Shown piece after piece: positions 8,155 through 17,576 of a stretch of 64,000 nucleotides of DNA. The position numbers were made by a program, and so were the translations under genes. This DNA comes from Rhizobium sophoriradicis (GTDB taxonomy: Bacteria > Pseudomonadota > Alphaproteobacteria > Rhizobiales > Rhizobiaceae). The notes below the pieces were generated by a model. The model did not search any database, was not told the origin of the DNA, and saw nothing but the letters and a program-made list of their open reading frames with translations. The stretch lies in the NCBI RefSeq assembly GCF_003939025.1, contig NZ_RQIH01000025.1:20230-84229 (forward strand), read 5' to 3'. How positions within the stretch are numbered: position 1 is the first letter of the stretch; the number at the start of each line of letters is the position of its first letter.

Positions 8155-10605
8155 ATGACGAAACAACTACCGAAGACGGCAAAAGCCGTGGTCATCGGCG
8201 GCGGCATCATCGGCTGCTCGACGGCCTATCATCTCGGCAAGCTCGGTTGGACTGATACCGTCCTTCTCGAACGCAAGAAGCTCACCTCGGGCACGACCTT
8301 CCATGCCGCCGGCCTCGTCGGCCAGCTGCGCAGCAGCGCCAATATCACCCAGCTGCTCGGTTATTCCGTCGATCTCTACAAGCGGCTGGAAGAGGAAACC
8401 GGTCTCGGCACCGGCTGGAAGATGAATGGCGGCCTGCGCCTTGCCTGCAACGAGGAGCGCTGGACGGAGGTCAAGCGCCAGGCGACCACGGCGCAGTCCT
8501 TCGGCCTTGAAATGCAGTTGCTGACGCCGCAGGAGGCCTTCGATCTTTGGCCGCTGATGACAATAGACGATCTGGTCGGCGCCGCCTTTCTTCCGACAGA
8601 CGGCCAGGCCAATCCCTCCGACATCACTCAGGCCCTGGCGAAGGGCGCCCGCATGTCCGGCGTTTCGATCTTCGAGGACACCGAAGTCCTCGACCTCGAC
8701 ATCGACAAGGGCAAGATCCGCGCCGTCGTCACCGCTGAAGGCCGCATCGAATGCGAGCGCGTCGTCGTCTGTGCCGGCCAATGGACGCGCGCCTTCGCTG
8801 CCCGCTTCGGCATCAACGTGCCGCTGGTGTCGGTCGAGCACCAATATATCATCACCGAATCCTTCGGTGTGCCCTCCAATCTGCCGACGCTGCGCGATCC
8901 GGATCGCCTGACCTATTATAAGGAGGAGGTCGGCGGCATGGTCATGGGCGGCTATGAGCCCAATCCCATTGCCTGGGCAAAGCAAGGTATCCCCGAGGAT
9001 TTCCATTACACGCTGCTGGACAGCAATTTCGACCATTTCGAGCAGATCATGGAACAGGCGCTCGGTCGCGTTCCGGCGCTGGAGAAAGTGGGCGTCAAAC
9101 AGCTGCTGAACGGCCCGGAAAGTTTTACGCCGGATGGCAATTTCATTCTCGGCGAAGCGCCGGAGCTCAAGAATTTCTTCGTCGGCGCCGGCTTCAACGC
9201 CTTCGGCATCGCCTCGGCCGGCGGCGCCGGCATGGCGCTCGCCGAATGGGTGACCAAGGGCGAGCCGCCCTACGATCTCTGGCCGGTCGATATCCGCCGT
9301 TTCGGCCGCCCGCATTTCGATACCGACTGGGTGCGCACCCGCACGCTCGAAGCCTATGGCAAACACTACACCATGGCTTGGCCGTTCGAGGAGCATTCGA
9401 GCGGGCGCCCCTGCCGCAAGTCGCCGCTCTATGACCGGCTGAAGGCGCAGGGTGCCTGTTTCGGCGAAAAGCTCGGCTGGGAGCGGCCGAACTGGTTCGC
9501 CGATCTCTTCGCCAATGAGGAGCCGAAGGATATCTACAGCTACGGCAGGCAGAACTGGTTCGACGCCGTCGGCCGCGAGCATAAGGCGGTGCGCGAGGCG
9601 GCCGTCATCTTCGACCAGACCTCCTTCGCCAAATTCGTGCTGAAGGGCAGGGATGCCGAGGCGGCCCTCTCCTGGATCGCCGCCAACGATGTCGCAAGGC
9701 CTGTGGGCGCTCTCATCTATACGCAGATGCTGAACGACAAGGGCGGCATCGAATGCGACCTGACCGTCGCCCGCATTGCCGATAACGAATATTACATCGT
9801 CACCGGCACCGGTTTCGCCACCCACGACTTCAACTGGATCGCCCGCAATATTCCGGCGGAGATGCATGCCGAGTTGGTCGACGTCACGTCAGCCTATTCC
9901 GTTTTGTCGCTGATGGGACCGAATTCACGCGGCGTGCTGGAAAGAGTGACGAGCAGCGATGTCTCGAATGCCGTCTTCCCCTTCGGCCAGGTCAGAACCA
10001 TCGGCATATCGGGCTGCCCGGTGCGGGCCTTGCGCATCACCTATGTCGGCGAACTCGGCTACGAACTGCATGTTCCCGTCGAATATGCGACCACTGTCTA
10101 TGACGTATTGATGGCTGCTGGCGGCGAGCTCGGTCTTGTCAATGCCGGCTACCGCGCCATCGAGAGCTGCCGCCTGGAAAAGGGCTATCGCGCCTGGGGT
10201 TCCGATATCGGCCCCGACCATACGCCCATCGAGGCCGGCCTCGGCTGGGCGGTGAAGATCAGAAAGAACATTCCCTTCCGCGGCCGCGAGGCGATCGAAC
10301 GGCAGCTTGCGGATGGCGTCAAGAAGCGCCTCGCCTGCTTCGTTCCCGACGATCCCGATACCGTACTGCTCGGCCGCGAAACCATCTATCGCGACGGCAA
10401 GCGTGTCGGCTGGCTGTCAAGCGGCGGCTTCGGCTATACGCTGGGTAAGGCGATCGGCTACGGCTACGTCCGCAACCCCGATGGCGTCTCGGAGGAGTTT
10501 GTTCTCTCCGGCAGCTATGAGCTTGACGTTGCAAGGCAGCGCATCCCCTGCCGGGTGTCGCTGGCCCCGCTCTACGATCCCGACATGGCGCGCATCAAGG
10601 CTTAG
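8155..10605 (+). CDS. FAD-dependent dimethylglycine/sarcosine dehydrogenase-like protein
   Basis: An 816-residue two-domain enzyme. The N-terminal half is a DAO-type FAD oxidoreductase, with the dinucleotide motif VVIGGGIIG at residues 12-20 and TSGTTFHAAGLVGQ, the usual stretch of dimethylglycine and sarcosine dehydrogenases. Residues from about 430 are a GcvT-like aminomethyl-transferase domain that in relatives passes the one-carbon unit to tetrahydrofolate. The family demethylates N-methylated glycines. The gene follows the kinase-like gene directly. The exact substrate among dimethylglycine, sarcosine or related amines is not resolved. Confidence 0.88.
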   Translation: MTKQLPKTAKAVVIGGGIIGCSTAYHLGKLGWTDTVLLERKKLTSGTTFHAAGLVGQLRSSANITQLLGYSVDLYKRLEEETGLGTGWKMNGGLRLACNEERWTEVKRQATTAQSFGLEMQLLTPQEAFDLWPLMTIDDLVGAAFLPTDGQANPSDITQALAKGARMSGVSIFEDTEVLDLDIDKGKIRAVVTAEGRIECERVVVCAGQWTRAFAARFGINVPLVSVEHQYIITESFGVPSNLPTLRDPDRLTYYKEEVGGMVMGGYEPNPIAWAKQGIPEDFHYTLLDSNFDHFEQIMEQALGRVPALEKVGVKQLLNGPESFTPDGNFILGEAPELKNFFVGAGFNAFGIASAGGAGMALAEWVTKGEPPYDLWPVDIRRFGRPHFDTDWVRTRTLEAYGKHYTMAWPFEEHSSGRPCRKSPLYDRLKAQGACFGEKLGWERPNWFADLFANEEPKDIYSYGRQNWFDAVGREHKAVREAAVIFDQTSFAKFVLKGRDAEAALSWIAANDVARPVGALIYTQMLNDKGGIECDLTVARIADNEYYIVTGTGFATHDFNWIARNIPAEMHAELVDVTSAYSVLSLMGPNSRGVLERVTSSDVSNAVFPFGQVRTIGISGCPVRALRITYVGELGYELHVPVEYATTVYDVLMAAGGELGLVNAGYRAIESCRLEKGYRAWGSDIGPDHTPIEAGLGWAVKIRKNIPFRGREAIERQLADGVKKRLACFVPDDPDTVLLGRETIYRDGKRVGWLSSGGFGYTLGKAIGYGYVRNPDGVSEEFVLSGSYELDVARQRIPCRVSLAPLYDPDMARIKA

Positions 10606-10700
10606 TGACGCCGGCCGATTGCCCAAACTTGCATTGCGCGCGGCTTCCCTGCTAATGCATTGTCGACACATGCGTCTGAGCGCGTGTCGTTTGGCTGGTG

Positions 10701-11630
10701 ATGCTTACGCTAAGACAGATTGAGGTCATACGCGCCATCATGGTGACCGGCAGCATCGCAGGCGCTGCGCGGTTGCTGAATGTTTCGGCGCCCGGCCTCA
10801 GCCGCCTCATGAAATATACGGAAGATTCCCTCGGTATCCGGCTCTTCGACCGGCGCGCCGGCCGCTTTGTGCCGACATCCCAGGCGCGCAATATTTTCGA
10901 CCTGCTCGATACCGTGCATCGTAAGATCGACGATCTCCAATCGGCCGTAGCCGGGCTCGGACGGGGACAGAGCCAGGAGCTTCGCATCGCATCCGTGCCG
11001 AGCATCGCCAACGTGATGGTTCCCCGCGCCATCGCCAAGCTGCGGCAGCGCTTTCCGGATCTCGGGCTCGACGTCAACATTCTCAAGATCGAGGAGGCGA
11101 TCGATTACCTGCTCCTCGGACGCGGCGAACTGGTCGCGATCTCGTCCCGCTTCGATCACCCCCTTATAGAATTCGAGCCTCTGGCGAGTGGCAGGCTGTT
11201 GTGCATCGTCCCGGAGACGAGCCCGCTGGCGGCCCGGGACAAGATCACGCCCCAGGAAATGTCCGGCTATCCGTTGATCGGGATCGACCCCAAGGACCCG
11301 TACGGCGCGATCATGGCGGCCATGTTCACCAATAGCGGCATCGCCTATCAGATGAACATCAAGGCTCGTTTCGGCACGACGGTTTGCAGCCTGGTGGCGG
11401 CGGGTCTGGGGATCGCGATCATCGACGAGTTCACCGTGGCGCATGGCGTCGTTCGCGGATTAAAAGGTATCGAAATCGACGCCGACAGTGTTTTCCATAC
11501 CTACATCGCCTATCGCCGGGATTTGCCTCTCTCCGCCTATGCCGAGCACTTTCGGCAGCTTCTTCGCCATGAAATGCAGGGCGCGAGTTCGCTGAGGCCC
11601 GCCGATAGAGCGTCAACGCGGAAGAAATAG
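10701..11630 (+). CDS. LysR-family transcriptional regulator
   Basis: A 309-residue LysR protein: winged helix-turn-helix over residues about 3-62 (LRQIEVIRAIMVTGSIAGAA) followed by a periplasmic-binding-protein-like inducer domain. The ATG at 10701 is immediately preceded by an in-frame GTG (10698), so either may be used. It lies upstream of, and in the same direction as, the shikimate dehydrogenase and ABC genes, and is a candidate activator of them. The gap 11631-11778 has an AT-rich stretch around 11690-11730 that could hold its binding site and the promoter. Confidence 0.9.
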   Translation: MLTLRQIEVIRAIMVTGSIAGAARLLNVSAPGLSRLMKYTEDSLGIRLFDRRAGRFVPTSQARNIFDLLDTVHRKIDDLQSAVAGLGRGQSQELRIASVPSIANVMVPRAIAKLRQRFPDLGLDVNILKIEEAIDYLLLGRGELVAISSRFDHPLIEFEPLASGRLLCIVPETSPLAARDKITPQEMSGYPLIGIDPKDPYGAIMAAMFTNSGIAYQMNIKARFGTTVCSLVAAGLGIAIIDEFTVAHGVVRGLKGIEIDADSVFHTYIAYRRDLPLSAYAEHFRQLLRHEMQGASSLRPADRASTRKK

Positions 11631-11778
11631 CATTTTCGGTCGCCGGCAGAGCTTGCGGCCCGATCCCACGGTCTCGGGCTCACTCGGCACACGATTTGAT
11701 CATTAACATGATGTTACGGAAGCCTGCGAAAATGATACTCGATATAGCGGTCTTTCATCGCTACGCTTCCGTGGAGAA

Positions 11779-12690
11779 TTGACACAGGTCGAGCGCTATA
11801 TCGGCCGCACAAACCAAGTGCGGCAGGATGTTCCGGCTCCCTGGCTAGGAAACGGACGGCAGATGGCGGGAATTATTCCTTCTGGAAATACGAGGCTCTT
11901 CATAGTCGTGGGCGACCCCATCGCGCAGGTGCGCTCGCCGGATGTCATCACGCGGCTTTTGACCGATCGGAAGGAAGACGCCGTCGTCGTGCCGATGCAT
12001 GTGGCTTCTGCTGATCTGCCCACCGTTTTTGACGCGCTGCGGGTGGTTTCCAATATCGGCGGAATCCTCGTCACCGTTCCGCACAAGCAAGCGGCATTCG
12101 GCCTCTGCGCGACGACCTCGGATCGCGCCAGCTTCGTCCAGGCGGTCAATGTCGTGCGCCGCACGCGCGACGGCTGGCATGGCGACAATACCGACGGACT
12201 CGGATATCTGGACGGAATGGAGAAGGAAGGTTTTCCCGTCGCCGGCCGCAGATGCCTGCTGGTGGGGTGTGGAGGCGCGGGTTCGGCGATCGCCCTCGAA
12301 ATCATGAGGCGCGGAGCGGGAATGCTTGCGATCCACGATATCGACACCGAGCGGCGCGATGCTATTATTGAAAAGCTCGACAGGCTTTATCCAGGCCGGG
12401 TCGTCTCCGGAGATGCGAATCCGGCAGGCTATGATCTCGTTGCCAACGCCACCCCGCTCGGAATGCGGCCGGATGATCCTTTGCCGATCGACGCATCCAA
12501 ACTGGAAGCCCGGCAATTCGTTGCTTGCGTCATCACCAAGCCGGAAGTTCCGCCGCTCATCCAGGAGGCACGCCGGCGTGGGTGCCGGACGATGACGGGC
12601 GCTGGGATGTTTGACGCGCAAGCTCTTGTCCTTGTGGACTTTCTGTTGATGCGACCGCCTGGACCGGAAGTGTGCTTGAAAAGCGGCTAG
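11779..12690 (+). CDS. Shikimate/quinate dehydrogenase family protein
   Basis: A 303-residue AroE-fold protein. VTVPHK at residues 98-103 contains the catalytic lysine, GDNTDG at 135-140 the catalytic aspartate, and VGCGGAGSA at 162-170 the nucleotide-binding loop. A TTG at 11779 follows a GTGGAG site and is taken as the start; an ATG at 11863 is possible. Rather than the biosynthetic enzyme, this copy is followed by an importer and a 3-dehydroshikimate dehydratase-like gene, so I infer a catabolic role, oxidising shikimate or quinate to the 3-dehydro form. Confidence 0.85.
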   Translation: MTQVERYIGRTNQVRQDVPAPWLGNGRQMAGIIPSGNTRLFIVVGDPIAQVRSPDVITRLLTDRKEDAVVVPMHVASADLPTVFDALRVVSNIGGILVTVPHKQAAFGLCATTSDRASFVQAVNVVRRTRDGWHGDNTDGLGYLDGMEKEGFPVAGRRCLLVGCGGAGSAIALEIMRRGAGMLAIHDIDTERRDAIIEKLDRLYPGRVVSGDANPAGYDLVANATPLGMRPDDPLPIDASKLEARQFVACVITKPEVPPLIQEARRRGCRTMTGAGMFDAQALVLVDFLLMRPPGPEVCLKSG

Positions 12691-12773
12691 CTTTCGTCTC
12701 CTGCTGATGGAGGCCGGGGCGCTTTAGGAGACGGCGCCGCAAAAGCCGGTCTTATTTTTACTGGGAGGACAGT

Positions 12774-13910
12774 ATGTACCTGAAGAATCTGCTCACAATA
12801 TCAACTGCCGTCTTCGTCGGATTGGGTGTCGCTCATGCCGAAGACACGGTCAAGCTCGGCATGGTGGCCGAGCTTTCCGGCGCTGGCGCCCCCGCAGGAA
12901 CCAATTGGCGCGACGGGATCAAGATCGCGGTCGAGGAAATCAACGCCGAAGGCGGGATTCTCGGCAAGAAAATCGAACTTGGCGAATATGACACCCAGAC
13001 CGATCCGCAGGTTTCGCGCGCCCTTGTCCAGAAGGCGATCGATGAAGGCGCCTATGCGATCCTCGGCACGATTTATTCCGGCTCGACGATGGTCAATATG
13101 CTCGTCGCGCAACAGAACGGCACGCCGCAATTCGTCGGTTCGGAATCTCCGAGCATCGTTCAGAAAGGAAACCCCTTCGTTTTCCGGACGTCGTCCGGTT
13201 CCCAAAAGGGCATTCCCGCGCTGACCAGCTATTTCACCGGGACGATCAAGGCGAAGAAAGTCGCCGTCGCCTGGGTGAATAACGAGTTCGGCAAGGGGGG
13301 GCATGACGTCTTCACCCAGGAAATGAAGAAGGCCGGAATCGAGATTGTCGCCGACGTGCCGTCCGAGCAAGGCCAAGCCGACTATGCTGCCGATATCGCC
13401 AAGCTGAAGCAGGCCGGTCCCGATGCCGTGTTCGTCTATATGAATCAGGAGGAGTCCGCTCGCTTCCTCATTGAGGCCAGGAAGCAATCGCTACCCATGC
13501 CGCTGGTCGGCGAAGTCACCCTGACCGAAGCCAAGGTGGTTGAACTGGCAGGCAGCGCCGCGGATGGCGCCATCGCCCATGTCGGCCTGACCGCGAGTGC
13601 GACGGACGTACCGGGCATCGGCGCCTTCGACAAGAAGTTCGAGGAGACCTTCAAGCGCAAGCCCACGCATGACGCCATCAAGGGTTATATCGGCGCCTGG
13701 ACGACGAAATACGTCACGGAGATGGTCGGCGAGCTCGATGGAGAGGCCTTCGCCGAAAAGATGCACGGACTGTGCCTGAAGGCCGCGGACTACCCGAAGA
13801 TCCTTCTCGACACATGCTGGGACGAACACGGCGAAATGTCGCGTCCGAGCTTCATGGTCCAGGTGAAGAATGGCTCGCCGGTCGTGATCGGAACTGTTCC
13901 GGCCAACTGA
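12774..13910 (+). CDS. Branched-chain-type ABC importer substrate-binding protein
   Basis: A 378-residue LivJ-like periplasmic protein (Peripla_BP_6 type). The N-terminus is a Sec signal peptide (LLTISTAVFVGLGVAHA, cleavage about residue 22), followed by DTVKLGMVAELSGAGAP, the usual first strand and ligand loop. The start has a GGGAGGA site. It heads the five-gene importer. In this setting the cargo may be shikimate, quinate or another aromatic or hydroaromatic acid, since such transporters often carry these instead of amino acids; that is inference. Confidence 0.9.
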   Translation: MYLKNLLTISTAVFVGLGVAHAEDTVKLGMVAELSGAGAPAGTNWRDGIKIAVEEINAEGGILGKKIELGEYDTQTDPQVSRALVQKAIDEGAYAILGTIYSGSTMVNMLVAQQNGTPQFVGSESPSIVQKGNPFVFRTSSGSQKGIPALTSYFTGTIKAKKVAVAWVNNEFGKGGHDVFTQEMKKAGIEIVADVPSEQGQADYAADIAKLKQAGPDAVFVYMNQEESARFLIEARKQSLPMPLVGEVTLTEAKVVELAGSAADGAIAHVGLTASATDVPGIGAFDKKFEETFKRKPTHDAIKGYIGAWTTKYVTEMVGELDGEAFAEKMHGLCLKAADYPKILLDTCWDEHGEMSRPSFMVQVKNGSPVVIGTVPAN

Positions 13911-13924
13911 TCATCCCCTGCTCT

Positions 13925-13950
13925 GCCGCGGCCGCTTCGGCTGCCGCGGC
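13925..13950 (+). promoter_or_regulatory. Intercistronic hairpin after the binding-protein gene
   Basis: GCCGCGGC repeats as an 8-bp self-complementary pair around a 10-base loop, between the binding-protein stop and the permease start. No T run follows. Such hairpins commonly lower expression of permease genes relative to the binding protein. Confidence 0.5.
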
Positions 13951-13968
13951 CATCGAGAGAGTGGCACA

Positions 13969-14847
13969 ATGTCTCAATTCCTACAGGTCCTACTGTCCGG
14001 TCTGGCGACCGGTTCCATCTACGCGCTCGTCGCCATCGGTTTCACCCTCGTCTGGCAGGCGGCGCAGACGGTGAATTTTGCCCAGGGCGAGTTCGTCATG
14101 CTGCCGGCATTTTTCGTGCTTGCCTGCATGAGCATTCTCGGCATGCCCTTCTGGGCTGCGCTGCTGGCCGGGCTCATACTGTCGGTCGTTATTCTTGGCA
14201 TCCTCTTCAAGAAGCTCATGGTCGAGCCGATCCTTCCCCATGGCGGGATCACTTTGATCATCGCGACTATGGCGCTCGGAATTCTCCTGAAGGAGAGCGT
14301 CAAGGAATTCTATTCGGCCGAAGCTCAGCCTTTTCCCGCGATGTTTCCAAATGATCCGATCGACGTCTTTGGCGCTGTCCTTTCGATGCAGGACATTCTC
14401 AATCTCGTGCTTTGCCTCGGCATCGTCGTGCTGCTGACCTTGTTCCTGAACCGCACCCGTACCGGGCGCTGCATGCAGGCCACCGCGCAAAATCCGGCAG
14501 TCGCGGAAATCCTCGGGGTCAACGTCAAGCGGATGATCCTCTACACGTTCCTGATCAACGCAGCGCTTGCCGCCCTTGCATCCTATCTGATCACGCCCGT
14601 CTATCTCGCCAAGTTCTCCAACGGCGAAACACTCGGCCTGATCGCTTTCATCGCGGCAATCGTCGGCGGTTTCAACCAGATCCGCGGAGCGTTGGTCGGC
14701 GGCCTGCTGATCGGTGTTCTCGACAACCTGACCGCTGCCTACGTCACGGCCCAGTATCGCGCGGCGCTTCCCCTGGTGCTCCTGATCGTCATCATCCTCG
14801 TCAGGCCGCAGGGCATCATGGGAACGTCCGAAGGGAGGGCCGTCTGA
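13969..14847 (+). CDS. Branched-chain-type ABC permease (LivH type)
   Basis: A 292-residue membrane permease with eight or so hydrophobic segments and the family opening GLATGSIYALVAIGFTLVW followed by NFAQGEFVML. The loop RMILYTFLINAALAALAS is also typical. Its stop overlaps the start of the second permease gene (TGATG at 14845-14849). Confidence 0.93.
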   Translation: MSQFLQVLLSGLATGSIYALVAIGFTLVWQAAQTVNFAQGEFVMLPAFFVLACMSILGMPFWAALLAGLILSVVILGILFKKLMVEPILPHGGITLIIATMALGILLKESVKEFYSAEAQPFPAMFPNDPIDVFGAVLSMQDILNLVLCLGIVVLLTLFLNRTRTGRCMQATAQNPAVAEILGVNVKRMILYTFLINAALAALASYLITPVYLAKFSNGETLGLIAFIAAIVGGFNQIRGALVGGLLIGVLDNLTAAYVTAQYRAALPLVLLIVIILVRPQGIMGTSEGRAV

Positions 14848-15833
14848 TGGCGAAGAGTTCCACCATACGTATTCTGGTCATTCTCGGGCTGCTCGCACTC
14901 GCTGTCGCCGCCCCCATCGGTCAAAAGAACTACATCATTTACATCTTGACCTCCTGGCTGATCTTTACGATTGCGGCCATGGGACTGAACCTGACGCTGG
15001 GCTATGCCGGCCAGATATCGCTGGCGCAGGCCTCGTTCATGGCGATCGGCGCCTATATTACCGCGCTGCTGACGCTCGCAGGCTGGCATTGGATTGTGGC
15101 CATGCCCCTGGCGCTGCTTGCATGCTTCGTCGTCGGCCTGCTCCTCGGCTATCCGGCGCTGCGTGTCAAAGGCCACTTCCTCGCCTTTGTGACCTTGGCC
15201 TTCAACACGCTCGTCTTTCTCGTGCTGAGAAACGAAGATTGGCTGACGGGCGGAAGCATCGGCCTCGTCGGCATGCCGCGTCCCGACTTCGGCCTGTTCT
15301 CGACGATGAAGCAATTGCCTTTTTATTATTTCACACTTGCCGTCACGGCATTTGCGGCGCTTGGGATGTGGGGGATCGTCCGTTCGCCTTGGGGCCGCGC
15401 CTTCAAGGCTCTGCGCGAAAACCCGATCCGCGCCGAAAGTCTCGGCGTCGATACACGGCGCATCACCCTTCTCGCCTTTGCCATCGGCTCGACATATGGC
15501 GGACTTGCCGGCACCTTGATCACGCCTCTCGTCCAATTCATCGAGCCCGGATCCTTCGCGCTCGCCCATTCCCTTCGCATCCTGCTGATGGTGATCGTCG
15601 GTGGCGCCGGGTACTTCTTCGGCCCGTGGGTCGGCGCCGGCGTCGTCATTCTGCTGCCGGAGATCCTGCGCTTCACCGAAGGATATTATCTCATCATCTA
15701 TTCGGCGCTGGTCATCGTCATGCTGATCTTCGTGCCGTCGGGGCTGATTGGTGTCGGCGCCAGAATCCGTGACAAAATCTGGCCGAAGCAACAGGTCCGC
15801 GCAGACATGGCGGAAGGAGCCAGCCTGAAATGA
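14847..15833 (+). CDS. Branched-chain-type ABC permease (LivM type)
   Basis: A 328-residue permease. The family signature LNLTLGYAGQISLAQASF is near residue 50 and the conserved ALRENPIRAESLGV loop is near residue 190. The start overlaps the LivH-type stop and the stop overlaps the start of the first ATPase gene by 4 bases, indicating tight translational coupling. Confidence 0.93.
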   Translation: MAKSSTIRILVILGLLALAVAAPIGQKNYIIYILTSWLIFTIAAMGLNLTLGYAGQISLAQASFMAIGAYITALLTLAGWHWIVAMPLALLACFVVGLLLGYPALRVKGHFLAFVTLAFNTLVFLVLRNEDWLTGGSIGLVGMPRPDFGLFSTMKQLPFYYFTLAVTAFAALGMWGIVRSPWGRAFKALRENPIRAESLGVDTRRITLLAFAIGSTYGGLAGTLITPLVQFIEPGSFALAHSLRILLMVIVGGAGYFFGPWVGAGVVILLPEILRFTEGYYLIIYSALVIVMLIFVPSGLIGVGARIRDKIWPKQQVRADMAEGASLK

Positions 15834-16576
15834 ACACGCCCATTCTCTCCGTTCGCAACATTGGCAAGAGCTTCGGCGGAATCCGCGCCGTCGACGGCGT
15901 TTCCTTCGAGGTCAACAAGGGCGAGATCCTCGGCCTGATCGGCCCCAACGGATCGGGTAAGTCGACGCTCTTCAACTGCATCCTCGGCCAGTTGACCCCG
16001 GATGCGGGCGAGGTGACGGTCAACGGCAAAAATGTCTCCGGCATGCGCGCCTCCGATTTGAACAAGCTCGGCGTCGGGCGAACCTTTCAGCAGCTTTCGG
16101 TTTTTCCGAAAATGTCGGTGCTCGACAACATCATTCTTGCCGGGCAGGAGCATCACGGCACGATGCTGGCACGTCTCTTCGGCCCCGGCGACGCCGGCTT
16201 GACGGCCGAAGCGGAGCGCATGATCGCCTTCTTTCGCCTCGGCCATCTGCGCGACACACTGGCGGGTTCGCTCTCCTACGGCCAGCAAAAGCTGGTCGAT
16301 GCGGCGATGGCCTTCATGGCCGGCCCGAGTCTCGTTTTGCTCGACGAGCCGGCGGGCGGCGTCAACCTGACGATGCTCGCCAACCTCAAGGACCGGCTTG
16401 TCGCCTACAATGCCGAGCACGGCACGACGTTCGTCGTTATCGAACACAATATGGAGTTCGTGATGAGCCTGTGCTCCCGCATCATTGTTCTGGCGGAAGG
16501 CAACATCATCGCGGAAGGCACACCGGACCAAATCCGGTCGAACCAGACCGTCATCGACGCCTATCTTGGAGGTTGA
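15830..16576 (+). CDS. Branched-chain-type ABC ATPase (LivG type)
   Basis: A 248-residue ATPase with Walker A GPNGSGKST near residue 38-46, signature LSYGQQKL and Walker B LVLLDEPAGGVN. It has the LivG-type length and the NFQQLSVFPKMSVLDN-like Q-loop region. It overlaps the LivM-type gene by 4 bases. Confidence 0.94.
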   Translation: MNTPILSVRNIGKSFGGIRAVDGVSFEVNKGEILGLIGPNGSGKSTLFNCILGQLTPDAGEVTVNGKNVSGMRASDLNKLGVGRTFQQLSVFPKMSVLDNIILAGQEHHGTMLARLFGPGDAGLTAEAERMIAFFRLGHLRDTLAGSLSYGQQKLVDAAMAFMAGPSLVLLDEPAGGVNLTMLANLKDRLVAYNAEHGTTFVVIEHNMEFVMSLCSRIIVLAEGNIIAEGTPDQIRSNQTVIDAYLGG

Positions 16577-16578
16577 CA

Positions 16579-17307
16579 ATGCTCGAGCTCAAAAAAATCC
16601 AAGGTGGTTACGGCAAGATCACCATTTTGAACGGCGTGTCCTTTTCGATCCCGAAAGCTTCGATCACCACCGTCATCGGGCCGAATGGCGCCGGCAAGTC
16701 GACCGTCTTCAAGGCCATCTTCGGCCTGCTGAACATCCATTCCGGTCAAATCTTGCTCGATGGCCAGGATGTGACCCGGCAAACACCGCGGCAGATGATC
16801 GGGCATGGCGTCACCTATGTTCCGCAAGGCCGCAACGTCGTTCCGCAACTCTCCGTCTATCACAATCTGGAACTCGGCGGCATCACCGCAGGCGACCAGG
16901 CGAATGTGCGCAAGCGAATCGACATGGTGATGGACCAGTTCCCGATGCTGCGCAAATTCTCCGACCGCAAGGCGATCGAACTGTCGGGCGGACAACAGAA
17001 GCAGCTGGAGGTGGCGCGCGCCCTGCTGCTTGACCCGAAGCTGATCCTGATCGACGAGCCTTCGATCGGCCTGTCGCCCAATCTCGTGCAGGAGGTTTTT
17101 CAGACCCTGATCAGACTGCGCGACCGAGGTGTCACCATCCTGATGGTGGAGCAGAACGCCAAGGCCGCGCTCGCCATGTCCGATTACGGCCTCGTTCTCG
17201 AGCTCGGCCAGACGCGTATGCACGACAAGGCTTCGGCTTTGCTTTCCGATCCGCGCGTCGGGCAGCTCTTCCTCGGCGGCCATATCGAGGCCGAGCATGC
17301 GCATTGA
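16579..17307 (+). CDS. Branched-chain-type ABC ATPase (LivF type)
   Basis: A 242-residue ATPase beginning at the ATG at 16579, two bases after the LivG-type stop and behind a GGAGG site. Walker A is GPNGAGKST, the signature is LSGGQQKQ and Walker B is LILIDEPSIGL. It pairs with the LivG-type subunit to power the importer. A 269-base gap (17308-17576) follows, with no gene recognised. Confidence 0.94.
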   Translation: MLELKKIQGGYGKITILNGVSFSIPKASITTVIGPNGAGKSTVFKAIFGLLNIHSGQILLDGQDVTRQTPRQMIGHGVTYVPQGRNVVPQLSVYHNLELGGITAGDQANVRKRIDMVMDQFPMLRKFSDRKAIELSGGQQKQLEVARALLLDPKLILIDEPSIGLSPNLVQEVFQTLIRLRDRGVTILMVEQNAKAALAMSDYGLVLELGQTRMHDKASALLSDPRVGQLFLGGHIEAEHAH

Positions 17308-17576
17308 CGCGCTCGACTGCGCCCCTGCCAGACTGGGAGAATCCCCGGTCCGGCAGGGGCGGCGCATCAAGTGGCAGCACGGCGCTACGGTTCGCTCGAA
17401 TTGCGTTAGGCAGGCTAGTTCAAATTGGTGCCCTTCGGGAGAGCGACAGCGAGCCATCTTTCGCCGGTAGAGAGGCGAGCTGAGCCATTCGCCGGCCGGG
17501 TGCTGGCGCTCGAACCCGGCCTTAGAGGCAGACCTGAATTTCTCACCGCCTCATAGGCAAGGCCAGGAGCAGACCG

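Noticed and set aside
8167..9867. A 566-codon minus-strand frame across the FAD dehydrogenase gene
   Set aside because: Antisense shadow of a well-supported two-domain enzyme.
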